Shown: positions 17,281 through 25,678 of the stretch, one piece after another
How the letters are laid out: the number at the start of each line of letters is the position of its first letter
Position numbering within the stretch: the stretch's first letter is position 1
DNA from: Burkholderia sp. Bp9143
Lineage (GTDB): Bacteria > Pseudomonadota > Gammaproteobacteria > Burkholderiales > Burkholderiaceae
Assembly: GCF_003853645.1 (NCBI RefSeq)
Contig: NZ_QTPO01000016.1
Coordinates: 90,020 to 154,019 of the forward strand
DNA length: 64,000 nt
Direction of reading: 5' to 3'
The notes under the pieces: generated by a model
The model's database searches: none
What the model saw: only the letters and a program-made list of their open reading frames with translations
Told to the model about the DNA's origin: nothing
Position numbers and translations under genes: made by a program

Positions 17281-19905
17281 ATGGAAAACACCAACTCCCC
17301 CTCGGAAGCCCGGTTGACGGTCGATGGCGCGACGTTTCGCTTCGTCGATCTTCCCGGCCAGTTCGGCGCCACGTTGCGCGAACTGCCCGTTGTGCTGCGC
17401 CTGCTGCTCGAAAACGTGATCCGCAATACCGATGGCGACGAGCGGCGGCAAGCGGTCGACGCGATCGTCGACTGGACGCGCCGCGCGACGAGCGAAGCCG
17501 AGATCGCGTTCCAGCCGAACCGTGTGCTGATGCACGACACGACCAGCACGCCGGCGCTCGTCGATATCGCCGGGATGCGCGACGCGCTCGCCGAAGCCGG
17601 CGCGGATCCGGCGTCGCTGAACCCGGTGCTGCCGGTCGATTCGTCGGTCGACCACTCGCTGGCCGTCGAATATTTCGCGCGGCCGGACGCCGCGCCGGAG
17701 AACCTGAAGCTCGAACTGCGCCGCAACGCGGAGCGCTACCGGTTCCTGCGCTGGGCATCGAAGTCGCTGACGGGCGTGCGCATCCATCCGCCGGGCACGG
17801 GGATCATGCATACGATCAACCTCGAGCAACTGGCGACGGTGGTCACGACGATCGAGCGCGACGGCGAGCGCTGGGCCGTGCCCGACACGCTGATCGGCAC
17901 CGACAGCCACACGCCGATGATCAACGGCATCGGCGTGCTCGGCTGGGGCGTCGGCGGGCTGGAGGCGCAGACGGTGATGTTCGGGATGCCCGTGATGCAG
18001 CGCATTCCCGACGTGATCGGCGTGCGGCTGACCGGCGTGTTGCGCGCGGGCGTGCTGGCGACCGATCTCGCGCTGACCGTCACGCAGCGGCTGCGTGCAA
18101 TCGGCGTATCGGGCGAGTTCGTCGAGTTCTTCGGCCCGGGCGTCGCGACGCTCGGTGCCGGCGAGCGCGCGGTCGTCGCGAACATGGCGCCCGAGTACGG
18201 CGCGACGACCGGCTTCTTCCCGGTCGACGGCAACACGCTCGACTACCTGCGCGCGACCCACCGATCCGAATCGGCGATCCGGCTCGTCGAAGCGTTCACG
18301 CGGCAAGCCGGCCTGTGGTTCGATCCCGATGCCGAGCCGCGCTACACGCGCACGATCGATATCGACCTCGCGTCGATCGGCATGCACGTCGCCGGGCCGC
18401 GCCGCCCGCAGGACCTGCTCGATCATTCGCAGACGGCCGCCGCGCTCGCGCCGCTCGCGTTCCATCCCGCGCATCCGCATCCGTCGATGCCGAAGCATCC
18501 GGTCGCGATCGCCGCGATCACGAGCTGCACGAACACGTCCGATCCCGCGCTGCTGATCGCCGCAGGCCTCGTCGCACGCAACGCGCGCGCGCTCGGGCTG
18601 ACGGTGCCGACATGGGTCAAGACATCGCTCGGCCCCGGTTCGCCCGCTGCCGCCGCGTATCTCGCACGGGCCGGGCTCGTCGACGACCTGTCGGCGGTCG
18701 GTTTCGATATCGTCGGGTACGGCTGCACGACCTGCATCGGCAACTCCGGGCCGCTGACCGAGCCGATCCGCGCGGCGCTTGCCGGCGCGTCGATCCGGCC
18801 GGTCGCGATGCTGTCCGGGAACCGCAATTTCCCGGGGCGCATCCACCCGGATCTCGACCTCGGCTTCATCATGTCGCCGCCGCTCGTGATCGCGTTCGCG
18901 CTGGCCGGCGACGCCGAAATCGACGTGAGCCGCGACCCGCTCCAGCACACGGCCGACGGCCGGCCCGTGTACCTGCGCGACCTGTGGCCGACACGCGAAG
19001 CCGTCGCCGAACTGACGGCGGCGGCCGCCGATCCGCACGACTACCCGCGCGCATTCGCGCACGCCAGTGCGAACCCGGCATGGCACGACCTCGACGCGCC
19101 GGACGGCGCGCAATTTCCGTGGGATCCGGCCTCGACCGCGCTGCGCCGTCCGCCGTTCGCGTCCGCGACGCAGCGCAGCCAGCTCGGCACGTACAGGGCG
19201 TATCCGCTGCTGGTGCTCGGCGACGACGTGACGACCGATCACATCTCGCCCGCCAGCGCGATCCCGAAGGACAGCTTCGTCGCCGATTTCCTCGTGTCGC
19301 GCGGCGACGATCGCGACGACCTGAACGTGTTCGCATCGCGGCGCGGCAACTGGGAAGTGATGATGCGGGCCGCGTTCTACAACCGGACCCTCGTCAACCG
19401 GCTGCGCGACGGCATGCCGGTCGCGCATACGCTGCACGTGCCGAGCGGCGACGTGTTGCCGATCTTCGAGGCGGCCGCGCGCTACCGAGAGGAAGGCAAT
19501 CCGGTCGTGCTCGTCGCCGGCGAGCGCTACGGCACCGGGTCGTCGCGCGACTGGGCCGCGAAAGGCCAGCGGCTGCTCGGCATCCGCGCGGTGCTGGCGG
19601 CGAGCTTCGAGCGCATTCACCGCTCGAACCTGATCGGGATGGGCATCCTGCCGCTGCGCTTCGCCGCGGGCATCCACCCCGACACGCTGGACCTCCGGCC
19701 AGGTGATAAGCTCGAGGTCGACGCGCCGGCCGATGCGCTGTTGCCGCGCTGCACGGTGCCCGTGCGCATCGTGCGCGCCGACGGCCGCGTCGAGCCCGTC
19801 GACGCGACGGCCGCGGTCGAGACCCGTCTCGAATGCGAGTTGCTGCGCTCGGGCGGCGTCATCCCGCTGATATTGCAAAAGAACCTGGCGATGCAGGAGG
19901 CTTGA
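17281..19905 (+). CDS. acnA: aconitate hydratase
   Basis: The 874-residue protein is an AcnA/AcnD-type aconitase. It has the 4Fe-4S ligands in TSCTNTSDP and GYGCTTCIGNSG, the block DTLIGTDSHTPMINGIGVLG, and a swivelling C-terminal domain with GERYGTGSSRDWAAKG. It converts citrate to isocitrate via cis-aconitate, or a related hydroxy-acid. The ATG at 17281 lacks a strong ribosome-binding site, and an in-frame codon at 17245 is possible. As it pairs with GntR and uptake genes rather than TCA-cycle genes, it is probably a specialised copy. Confidence 0.88.
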   Translation: MENTNSPSEARLTVDGATFRFVDLPGQFGATLRELPVVLRLLLENVIRNTDGDERRQAVDAIVDWTRRATSEAEIAFQPNRVLMHDTTSTPALVDIAGMRDALAEAGADPASLNPVLPVDSSVDHSLAVEYFARPDAAPENLKLELRRNAERYRFLRWASKSLTGVRIHPPGTGIMHTINLEQLATVVTTIERDGERWAVPDTLIGTDSHTPMINGIGVLGWGVGGLEAQTVMFGMPVMQRIPDVIGVRLTGVLRAGVLATDLALTVTQRLRAIGVSGEFVEFFGPGVATLGAGERAVVANMAPEYGATTGFFPVDGNTLDYLRATHRSESAIRLVEAFTRQAGLWFDPDAEPRYTRTIDIDLASIGMHVAGPRRPQDLLDHSQTAAALAPLAFHPAHPHPSMPKHPVAIAAITSCTNTSDPALLIAAGLVARNARALGLTVPTWVKTSLGPGSPAAAAYLARAGLVDDLSAVGFDIVGYGCTTCIGNSGPLTEPIRAALAGASIRPVAMLSGNRNFPGRIHPDLDLGFIMSPPLVIAFALAGDAEIDVSRDPLQHTADGRPVYLRDLWPTREAVAELTAAAADPHDYPRAFAHASANPAWHDLDAPDGAQFPWDPASTALRRPPFASATQRSQLGTYRAYPLLVLGDDVTTDHISPASAIPKDSFVADFLVSRGDDRDDLNVFASRRGNWEVMMRAAFYNRTLVNRLRDGMPVAHTLHVPSGDVLPIFEAAARYREEGNPVVLVAGERYGTGSSRDWAAKGQRLLGIRAVLAASFERIHRSNLIGMGILPLRFAAGIHPDTLDLRPGDKLEVDAPADALLPRCTVPVRIVRADGRVEPVDATAAVETRLECELLRSGGVIPLILQKNLAMQEA

Positions 19906-19931
19906 GACCGAAGCCGCCCGCGGCGCCCCGA

Positions 19932-20837
19932 ATGCTCACTCACATGATCGACCGCTCCATCGCGACCCAGATTGTCGAACTGATCAAGACGGAAGGACTG
20001 GACGTCGGCGCGCACCTGCCCGCGCAGATGCTCGCCGACCGCCTGCGCGTGTCCCGCTCACCCGTCAACGAGGCACTCGCGCTGCTGCACGAGAAAGGCA
20101 TCCTGACGCGCGAGCGCAATCGCGGCTTCTTCGTCGCGAAACCTGTGATCGAGCCGCTGTCGGACGTCGTCGACGAACTCGGTCTCGGCGAAGCCGACGT
20201 GATCACGAGCGTGTATTTCCGGATCGCGGACGATCGCCTGAAGGGCGAGCTGCCCGACGAATTTTCGGAGCAGCTGATCCGCACCCGCTACGGGCTGACG
20301 AACGCGCAGCTCACGGCCGTGCTCGGGCGTATCGCGCAGGAAGGCTGGGCCGAGCGCAAGCCGGGCTACGGCTGGCAGTTCTCGCCGATGCTGACGACCC
20401 CCGACAGCCTGCTGAAATCGTACCGGCTGCGTCTCGCGCTCGAGCCGGCCGCGCTGCTCGAGCCCGGCTACCGGCTCGACCCGCGCGTGCTGGAACGGTG
20501 TCGCGAGGTCGAGAAGCACCTGCTCGCCGGCGGCATCGAGACCGATACCGCCGATCAACTGCACGATCGCGGCGTGCGGTTCCACGAATCGCTCGTCGAA
20601 GCATCGGGCAACAGCTTCTTCATCGACACGATCCGGCGCGTGAATCGCGTGCGCCGGCTGCTGTCGTACCGCTCGATGCAGGATCGCGAGCGCTACGTCG
20701 AACATGCGAAGCAGCATCTGCACGTGCTCGAGCTGCTCGAGCGCGAGCGCAACGAAGAAGCGTCGGAAGCCTTGCGTCAACACCTGTTGCATACGCTCGA
20801 TGCGCTGTCGCGCATCAGCGCCATTCTCAAACCCTGA
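19932..20837 (+). CDS. GntR-family regulator with two winged-helix segments
   Basis: This 301-residue protein begins with a GntR winged helix (about 5-65; LPAQMLADRLRVSRSPVNEA then GILTRERNRGFFV). A second region (about 80-145; FSEQLIRTRYGLTNAQLTAV then GWAERKPGYGWQF) again resembles a winged helix, before an all-helical FCD-like effector domain with HDRGVRFHESLVEASGN. One DNA-binding domain is usual. It starts 26 bp after the aconitase gene, is probably cotranscribed and likely controls this operon and the divergent lactonase operon. ATG at 19944 is an alternative start. Confidence 0.82.
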   Translation: MLTHMIDRSIATQIVELIKTEGLDVGAHLPAQMLADRLRVSRSPVNEALALLHEKGILTRERNRGFFVAKPVIEPLSDVVDELGLGEADVITSVYFRIADDRLKGELPDEFSEQLIRTRYGLTNAQLTAVLGRIAQEGWAERKPGYGWQFSPMLTTPDSLLKSYRLRLALEPAALLEPGYRLDPRVLERCREVEKHLLAGGIETDTADQLHDRGVRFHESLVEASGNSFFIDTIRRVNRVRRLLSYRSMQDRERYVEHAKQHLHVLELLERERNEEASEALRQHLLHTLDALSRISAILKP

Positions 20838-20881
20838 GCGCCCGCGCAACCCGCGCATCCGATTCCCCCACGAGCCCTTTC

Positions 20882-21616
20882 ATGCCCATCGATCCTTCCG
20901 TCCTCTCCGCGTTCACCCCGACCGGCAAGCTGCGCGCGTCGATCAATCTCGGCAATCCGATTCTCGCGAACCGCGACCCGGCCACCGGCGAGCCGTTCGG
21001 CGTGTCGATCGACCTCGCGCGCGCGTTCGCCGAGCGGCTGTCGGCCGAGCTGGAGCTCGTCGTGTTCGATGCGGCCGGCAAGTCGGTGCAGGCGCTGACC
21101 GAAGAGCGCGCCGACTTCGGCTTCTTCGCGGTCGATCCGCTGCGCGGCGAAACGGTCGCGTTCACCGAACCGTATGTGCTGATCGAAGGCTTCTACCTGG
21201 TGCGCGACGATTCGCCGATCCGCGGCAATGCGGACGTCGACCAGCCGCACAACCGCGTGGCCGTCGGCAAGGGCAGCGCGTACGACCTGTTCCTCACGCG
21301 CGAGCTGAAAGCCGCGCAGATCGTGCGCGCGCCGACGTCGCCGGCCGTCGTGCCGACGTTCGTCGAACAGCAGCTCGAAGTCGCAGCCGGCGTGAAGCAG
21401 CAGCTCGAAGCCGATGCGGCGAAGACGCCGGGCCTGCGCCTGCTCGACGAGCGCTTCATGGTGATCCGCCAGGCGATGGGTGTGCCGAAAAGCCGCGGCG
21501 AAGCGGCCGCCGCGTTGCTCGGTGCGTTCGTCGAGGAGATGAAGGCGTCAGGCTTCGTCGCGGATGCGCTGAAGCGCCATGGGATCGCGGGCGCGTCGGT
21601 TGCACCCCTGGCGTGA
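20882..21616 (+). CDS. leaderless periplasmic-type solute-binding protein
   Basis: The 244-residue protein has the SBP_bac_3 fold: GKLRASINLGNPILA, PFGVSIDLARAFAERL, ERADFGFFAVDPLRGETVAF and a hinge region with VAVGKGSAYDLFL. No signal peptide or lipobox precedes it, and no ABC permease is adjacent, so it may act in the cytoplasm, perhaps as a binding or enzyme-like protein. It follows the GntR gene by 44 bp. Similar leaderless versions occur in Burkholderia. The ligand is unknown. Confidence 0.75.
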   Translation: MPIDPSVLSAFTPTGKLRASINLGNPILANRDPATGEPFGVSIDLARAFAERLSAELELVVFDAAGKSVQALTEERADFGFFAVDPLRGETVAFTEPYVLIEGFYLVRDDSPIRGNADVDQPHNRVAVGKGSAYDLFLTRELKAAQIVRAPTSPAVVPTFVEQQLEVAAGVKQQLEADAAKTPGLRLLDERFMVIRQAMGVPKSRGEAAAALLGAFVEEMKASGFVADALKRHGIAGASVAPLA

Positions 21617-21740
21617 CCAGGATCGGACTCGGGCTGACGCGACGACGGCGCCGGGCTCTGCGCCGACGCCAGCCCTTGAAGGTTGCGAAATGCTGCCGCG
21701 CACCGCGCGGTCGCGACGGCACGGCCGCCGGTGTGCGCGG

Positions 21741-23234
21741 TCATGACGCTGCGCGGTGTCCCGCTGTCGTTGCGCCCGCAGGCGATCGCGGTGCGGCCGT
21801 CGCGGGATGCGCGGGCGGCGGGGACGCTGCGGCGCTTGGCCCGGAAGTCGGCTGCGGCTGCGGCGCGGGTCCTGCTCCTGCTCCGGTTGTGGCTCCGGTC
21901 GCAGGTCTGGGCGTAGACGCCGGATTCGGCGACGACGAGGCCGGTTGACTGGCGCTGGCGCCCGCTGCCGAGCCTGACGCCGCGGAACCCGAAGCGGCAG
22001 GAGCGGCAACCGGCGGCGCACGCAGCCCGCCGTCCAGCGAGGTCCGGCGCGCGGCCATGTCGGCCTGTTCGGCGCTGCGCTGCGCGGTGCGATCGGCGGA
22101 CAGGCGCGCCGCTTCGGCATCCGGATTGATGGTATTGACGCGGATGCGTTCGATGTCGCCCACGCCCGCCAGCCGAGTTAACGGTACGTAATCCGTACGA
22201 AACACCAGTTCCACGCCGCTGCTCAGGTTGACGTCGGCATGCGAACTCTCGGTCGTCTGCGTCCGGTCGGTCGACACGTAGCCGATCGTGCTCTGCACAT
22301 TGGCCTCCGCGCCCCAGGGCCCGAAGCGGGCGCCCCCGCTCACCCCCACCGTGTTGCGCGTGTCGAATTGCGAGCCGCGGTCGTTGGCGGCGGCGCTGCT
22401 CGCGTCGATATGGAAATTCATCGCGGCGTTGAGCCGCCCGCTCTCGATGACGATGCGCTGCAAACCCATCTGCACCATCGTCGCGAGCAACTGCTGGCGG
22501 TTGCGGGCCAGCACCTGTTGCGCGAGCGGCACCAGGCGCTCGGGATCGGAGGCCGACACCGTATCGCCGGGGCCCATTCCCAACGCACTGCGCAGCGCCG
22601 CTTCGGTCGGCGGCGTCGCGCCCGGGCGCAACGCCAGCCGGGTCGAGGCATCGCGCTCGGCCTGCAGTTCCTGCTGGCGCTGGCGGCGCTCGTCCGGCGG
22701 CAGGCCCGCCAGTTCGTCGGCGTCGTCCGCGGCCTCGTCGTCGCCGGTGACCTGGTAGGCGGTCGGGAAATGCTCGGCCAGCCACTGCCGCGCGCCGGCG
22801 ATGCCGACGTTGCTGTCCGCGAAGCCTTCGGTGGTCTGCGCGACATTGCGGATCAGGTCGACGAACGCGGTCAGCTGCTGCTGGTTCGAATCGTTCATCG
22901 CCTTGAAGACACCCGTGATCAGCTCGGTGACGAAGCGCGGGAACGACACCGCGTCGAGCACCGCCCGGGTGGTGCCGGCCATCCGGTCGATGGCCGTGCC
23001 CGAATAGTCCGAGCCCGCGTTCTGCGCGACAGCCAGCGCCGTGCCGGGACGCGCCGCGAGCGCGTCGTGGTCGAGCGCGAGCGAGCCGATCCGCACCAGC
23101 CCGGACGCGAGATCGCGGCGCGTGGCCGGATCGAGCGTGTCGAAGCCCTGCTGCGCGGACAGCAGTTCGCGGACACGATGACGAACGTCGGGCCGCGGCA
23201 CCGGCGAACGCGCAAGGTGCGCGGTTGCCGTCAT
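21741..23234 (-). CDS. cluster paralogue A, unknown function
   Basis: This protein of 497 residues is the last gene of the sigma-54 cluster and one of four paralogues. The shared core has VSFPRFVTELITGVFKAMND near residue 100, then NRQQLLATMVQMGLQRIVIE near 240, and a third block DVNLSSGVELVFRTDYVPL. Between the last two lies a Gly/Ser/Thr-rich stretch that looks beta-rich. The last 110 residues are low-complexity Ala/Pro/Ser. No signal peptide or catalytic motif is seen. Its ATG follows the 43-residue gene after one base (TGACATG). A role as a structural subunit is speculation. Confidence 0.7.
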   Translation of the reverse strand: MTATAHLARSPVPRPDVRHRVRELLSAQQGFDTLDPATRRDLASGLVRIGSLALDHDALAARPGTALAVAQNAGSDYSGTAIDRMAGTTRAVLDAVSFPRFVTELITGVFKAMNDSNQQQLTAFVDLIRNVAQTTEGFADSNVGIAGARQWLAEHFPTAYQVTGDDEAADDADELAGLPPDERRQRQQELQAERDASTRLALRPGATPPTEAALRSALGMGPGDTVSASDPERLVPLAQQVLARNRQQLLATMVQMGLQRIVIESGRLNAAMNFHIDASSAAANDRGSQFDTRNTVGVSGGARFGPWGAEANVQSTIGYVSTDRTQTTESSHADVNLSSGVELVFRTDYVPLTRLAGVGDIERIRVNTINPDAEAARLSADRTAQRSAEQADMAARRTSLDGGLRAPPVAAPAASGSAASGSAAGASASQPASSSPNPASTPRPATGATTGAGAGPAPQPQPTSGPSAAASPPPAHPATAAPRSPAGATTAGHRAAS

Positions 23235-23235
23235 G

Positions 23236-23367
23236 TCAGCGGCTCCGCCGCGCGGCGAGTATCTCGCGACGCTTGAAGTCCGGCCGCGAGGGCGACGGCA
23301 CGCGAGCCGCCTTCGGCACCCGGGTGGTGCCGCCCGTATCGCGACGGCCTGAGCGACGCGGTTTCAT
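23236..23367 (-). CDS. 43-residue highly basic protein
   Basis: The frame starts at an ATG one base after the stop of the preceding gene (TGACATG) and ends one base before the ATG of the next (again TGACATG), a packing that strongly suggests a translated gene. The product (MKPRRSGRRDTGG, ending AARRSR) has 12 Arg and 3 Lys in 43 residues. It may bind nucleic acid or acidic partners within the cluster. No homologue is recognised. Confidence 0.55.
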   Translation of the reverse strand: MKPRRSGRRDTGGTTRVPKAARVPSPSRPDFKRREILAARRSR

Positions 23368-23368
23368 G

Positions 23369-24364
23369 TCAGCGTCCGAGTGCTGCCCACGCGTTCGGCG
23401 GCGCTCCCGGCCGCGAAGCCGGCGGCCCGGCGCGGCCGTCGTCCGGAACGGCAGGCGCCTGGCCGTCGGGCTTCTCGCCGAGGCTGAGCGTCGCCTCGAT
23501 CCAGTCGGCGGCGGAGGCGATCACCGGGTTGTCGGTGGCCACCAGTGGCGACGCGCCGCCCAACGCATCCGCGACGTCCGCCAGCCACGCGATCACGGTC
23601 ATCCCGGCCTTGCCGCGCCGGACATGGGCGGCAGGCTGGCTTGGCGGCTGCCGCGAGAGCCGGCCGATGCCGGCGACCACGCCCCAGATGTCGCGCGCGG
23701 CGAAGCCTTGACGCAGGTCGGCCTGGCCGAGGATCGCGAACGCGTCCCTGAGCATGCCGACGATCTCGCCGGCCATGAACGCGGTCACGCCGGTACAGGC
23801 GGCGCCGAGGTTCTCCGCGAGCGCGCGCGCGGCGTCGCGGACCCGCGCCTGCTGCCCGAGCGCCCCGCTCGGGTCGGCGCCCGGCGTCTCGTCGAGCTTG
23901 TAGAGCGCCTCGCACAGCACGAGCATGCACTCCTCGAACGGGGCGTTGCGCTCGGCATCCGCCGCCGCCGGGCCGTACGCGGTGCCGAACAACCGCGAAT
24001 AGAACGCCGCGCGCTCGCCGGCCGCCAGCTTCTCGGCGCGGTGGCGCCACCAGTTGGCGACCAGCGGCGCCGAGCCGCCGAGATCGACGCCGACGGCGCC
24101 GCTCGCGGACAGGCCGGCGAGCGCCTCGACCGCGGGGATCACGCCCGCGGGCTCGAGGTCGGCCGCCAGATAGAGCGACGCGAGCGCCCGCAGTTGCGCC
24201 TTGTCGACGCGCGCGGCAACGGGATCGGGGATCGCGATGTCGCCGAGTTCGTCGAGCGCGAAGGCCAGGCCGTGCGCGGTCGCGCGCTCGACCAGCCGCT
24301 CCCCCGACCGGATCGCGGCCGCGAGCCCGGCATCCGCCGGCGGGGCGATGAGCATGCGCGCCAT
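23369..24364 (-). CDS. cluster protein, unknown, Ala-rich helical
   Basis: This 331-residue protein is mostly alpha-helical and Ala-rich, beginning MARMLIAPPADAGLAAAIRS, with no signal peptide. It includes LGGSAPLVANWWRHRAEKLA, FEECMLVLCEALYKLDE and GFAARDIWGVVAGIGRLS. The last motif resembles CYGAKDMWQVIDQVATYD of the 603-residue cluster protein, so the two may share a distant domain. It lies 3 bp after paralogue B and one base before the small basic gene. The tail is Pro/Ala/Gly-rich. Function unknown. Confidence 0.65.
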   Translation of the reverse strand: MARMLIAPPADAGLAAAIRSGERLVERATAHGLAFALDELGDIAIPDPVAARVDKAQLRALASLYLAADLEPAGVIPAVEALAGLSASGAVGVDLGGSAPLVANWWRHRAEKLAAGERAAFYSRLFGTAYGPAAADAERNAPFEECMLVLCEALYKLDETPGADPSGALGQQARVRDAARALAENLGAACTGVTAFMAGEIVGMLRDAFAILGQADLRQGFAARDIWGVVAGIGRLSRQPPSQPAAHVRRGKAGMTVIAWLADVADALGGASPLVATDNPVIASAADWIEATLSLGEKPDGQAPAVPDDGRAGPPASRPGAPPNAWAALGR

Positions 24365-24367
24365 GAT

Positions 24368-25675
24368 TCAGTGCTGCCCGGCGGGCAAGCCGGCGGCGGG
24401 GGCCGGCTTGTTGGGGTTGTACGGCGTCGAGTTGCCCTGGATCACCGACATCATCTCGGGCGTCGCCATCTTGTCGAGCGGCAGGTAGTCGCTCTTGAAG
24501 TTGACGCGGACTTCGCCCGACAGCTTCGCTTTCACCTCGGCCTTCGATTCGCTGGTGTCGTCGAGCGCCGACCCGACGGTGGCCACGTGCTCCTGCTGCC
24601 CCTCGAAGGCGGCGTCGGCGGAATACGGCGTGTACCAGCTGCCGTAATGGGCATTGAGCGATTCCTTGTACTTCTGGCTCTCGCGGTCGTGCATCGACGC
24701 GGTATAGGTGCGTTTCGCGGTATCGCTGGCGCGCATGTCGAACACCACCTTGGCGTTGATCGACCCGTCGGTGACGACGATGCGATTGATGCCGAGCATG
24801 ACCATCGACGACAGCAACTGCTGGCGCTGCTTCGCCATCTGCAGGCGCGCCGCGGTGACGAGGCGCAGCTCGGACTTGTCGTCGGACAGGTCGGTCACCG
24901 GCGGATCGAGGTTGTAGTTCCGGCTGATCTCGGCAAGCCGCTGCTGCGCGTTGTCGCCCTGCGCCACCAGCCGCGTCGGCGCCGCGGCGGCCGCCGCGCC
25001 GGCGCTGTCCGCGTCGAACGCATCGGCGCCGTCCTGCGCCTGCACCGACAGCACGTCAGGGAACGAATCGGCGAGATAGTCGCGGCCGGCCCCCTCGCTG
25101 ATGTTGTCGCTCATGAACTGCGCGGTGGTCTTGGCGACATTCGCGATCAGCTCGCCATACGCGCGCATCTGCTCGATCGAGCTTTCGACGATCGCCTGGA
25201 ACACGTTCTTGATCAGGCCTCCTACGAATTTGGGGAAATCGACCTTCTGCACCATCTGGCCGAACTGTTCGACGCCCTGCTTCACCGCGCCGGCCTGGAA
25301 GTCCTTGCCGGCGAAGCCGGGATCCTGCGCGAGCTGGCGCTTGGTCGCGGTGACGGGATCGTCGGCCAGCGTCGCGGCGGCCGGCGCCGGCGCCTGACGC
25401 GGCTGCGCGATCGGGCTTGCGAGGCCGGTGTGCGGCAGTTCGCCGTTCGCCTCGCGCGCGGCGATCTCGGCATGCACACCGTTCGGATCGGCCAGGTAGG
25501 CGAGCACCCGCACCGTGTCGGCGGCGATGCGGCGGCGCTCGTCGTCGGGCAGGTCGAGGAACGACGGAATCGCGGTCAGCAGGCGGCGCACCTCGGGCCG
25601 CGTCGCGTCGAACGCGGCGGCGCTCGTGGGCGGCCGCACCGGGTGAAGCGCGTCGGGGGGAGCGGGCAGGCGCAT
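24368..25675 (-). CDS. cluster paralogue B, unknown function
   Basis: This 435-residue protein is a paralogue of A, C and D. The N-terminal part (LPDDERRRIAADTVRVLAYL) leads to VDFPKFVGGLIKNVFQAIVE and SSIEQMRAYGELIANVAKT, then KQRQQLLSSMVMLGINRIVV, a variable stretch rich in Lys, Tyr and Ser, and LSGEVRVNFKSDYLPLDKMA. It is closest to paralogue C, which lies 3 bp upstream, and looks like a recent tandem duplicate. No signal peptide is present, and the tail is Pro/Ala-rich. Function unknown. Confidence 0.7.
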   Translation of the reverse strand: MRLPAPPDALHPVRPPTSAAAFDATRPEVRRLLTAIPSFLDLPDDERRRIAADTVRVLAYLADPNGVHAEIAAREANGELPHTGLASPIAQPRQAPAPAAATLADDPVTATKRQLAQDPGFAGKDFQAGAVKQGVEQFGQMVQKVDFPKFVGGLIKNVFQAIVESSIEQMRAYGELIANVAKTTAQFMSDNISEGAGRDYLADSFPDVLSVQAQDGADAFDADSAGAAAAAAPTRLVAQGDNAQQRLAEISRNYNLDPPVTDLSDDKSELRLVTAARLQMAKQRQQLLSSMVMLGINRIVVTDGSINAKVVFDMRASDTAKRTYTASMHDRESQKYKESLNAHYGSWYTPYSADAAFEGQQEHVATVGSALDDTSESKAEVKAKLSGEVRVNFKSDYLPLDKMATPEMMSVIQGNSTPYNPNKPAPAAGLPAGQH

Positions 25676-25678
25676 GGC

